Below are positions 63,567 to 64,000 of a stretch of 64,000 nt of DNA, piece after piece (the stretch's first letter is position 1; each line of letters begins with the position of its first letter). The DNA comes from Catalimonadaceae bacterium JC749 (GTDB lineage Bacteria > Bacteroidota > Bacteroidia > Cytophagales > Cyclobacteriaceae), in contig JAJNNC010000002.1 in the NCBI GenBank assembly GCA_021730635.1, positions 620,001-684,000 of the forward strand, given 5' to 3'. Made by a program: the position numbers and the translations under genes. Under the pieces are notes generated by a model. It made no database searches, was not told the origin of the DNA, and saw nothing but the letters and a program-made list of their open reading frames with translations.

Positions 63567-64000
63567 ATGATGAAAAATTACTTAAAAATAGGAATACTAG
63601 CAGGTGTCTTGATCATGCAGACTGCCTGCGAAAGTGAAAATTTTGTCTCTGAAATTCCCAAAGGGGCCATGGTATATATCACAACCGGCACTGATGATAC
63701 GGGTTTGGTCAACATTCTGAACCCTGAGGAGACGCGACTTTATTTTACCATCAGTTTGACGGATGCGCAGGGTACAAACCTGGAATTTGCGCCGGTAGCC
63801 TCTATTGATGTGACGGTAACTTTTAACAACGCTTCCGAAGGCACTACCCACAAAGCCCTGATTCAGAATATTACGACCTGGCCGCAAACCTATGATATCG
63901 ATACCCAGGAACTGATCGGGTTTTACTCAGAAAATGTACTGACCCTGGATAGCCTGGATTTAGGAGATAGTTTTTTTATCACTACCGACTTTCACATGGA
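63567..64000 (+). CDS. Lipoprotein downstream of susCD (3' end outside window)
   Basis: The first 144 codons are visible. The signal ends in a lipobox (LIMQTAC), followed by a beta-rich mature part (GAMVYITTGTDDTGLVN, RLYFTISLTDAQGTNLEF, VASIDVTVTFNNASEG). The position after susC-susD and the beta-sandwich-like start fit a surface ligand-binding lipoprotein (SusE-like position), but no known family is identified from this part. ATG at 63567 or 63570. Confidence 0.75.
   Translation, partial: MMKNYLKIGILAGVLIMQTACESENFVSEIPKGAMVYITTGTDDTGLVNILNPEETRLYFTISLTDAQGTNLEFAPVASIDVTVTFNNASEGTTHKALIQNITTWPQTYDIDTQELIGFYSENVLTLDSLDLGDSFFITTDFHM

Overview
The window is a contig fragment from a member of the Bacteroidota, most likely a Cytophagales-type, glycan-degrading and probably marine bacterium. 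The evidence is three SusC/SusD pairs, two proteins with type IX secretion (T9SS) C-terminal sorting domains, many lipoproteins, sulfatases of the FGly type, VCBS/FG-GAP lipoproteins, and intergenic -33 TTG / -7 TAnnTTTG promoter-like motifs with few Shine-Dalgarno sites. The lineage below phylum is inference. No tRNA, rRNA, CRISPR array or intact insertion sequence was found.

Layout. 1-2.7 kb: end of an RND efflux pump, a small lipoprotein and a secreted carboxypeptidase-regulatory-domain protein. 3.2-22.7 kb: a polysaccharide-utilisation-type locus with an aldolase of the DHDPS/NAL fold, a YidR-like (DUF3748) lipoprotein, an AraC regulator on the opposite strand, an L-fucose-isomerase-family enzyme, SusC, SusD, three S1 sulfatases, an FG-GAP lipoprotein, a sialidase-fold protein and a sodium/solute symporter. 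The set suggests uptake and desulfation of a sulfated glycan, but no obvious polysaccharide depolymerase is present.

22.7-25.5 kb: a two-gene minus-strand cassette with no signal peptides. It encodes a 249-aa protein of unknown family followed by a CHAT (caspase-like) protease with an intact His/Cys dyad. It resembles protease/pore-former defence cassettes and is the best candidate for an undescribed system here. 25.6-29.8 kb: Tat-exported enolase-superfamily and phosphotriesterase-family enzymes, a VCBS lipoprotein and a Nudix hydrolase.

30-48.7 kb: a cytochrome-b5-like protein and DUF4230 protein, many secreted peptidases (S9, two M28, S10), a class V aminotransferase next to a circularly permuted D-amino-acid-oxidase-type flavoprotein, an ADP-ribose/CDP-alcohol diphosphatase-like phosphoesterase, a decayed S74-chaperone/T9SS protein, a GH16 glucanase, outer-membrane barrels and small cytoplasmic proteins. 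49-64 kb: two further SusCD systems flanking a Uma2-type nuclease and a large T9SS-exported subtilase that has a Fur-box-like palindrome upstream. The third SusCD is followed by a lipoprotein cut by the window end.

Non-coding signals include four good hairpins, a heptameric repeat (GTTYTRA type) at two intergenic sites, and a hairpin shortly after every susD stop codon.
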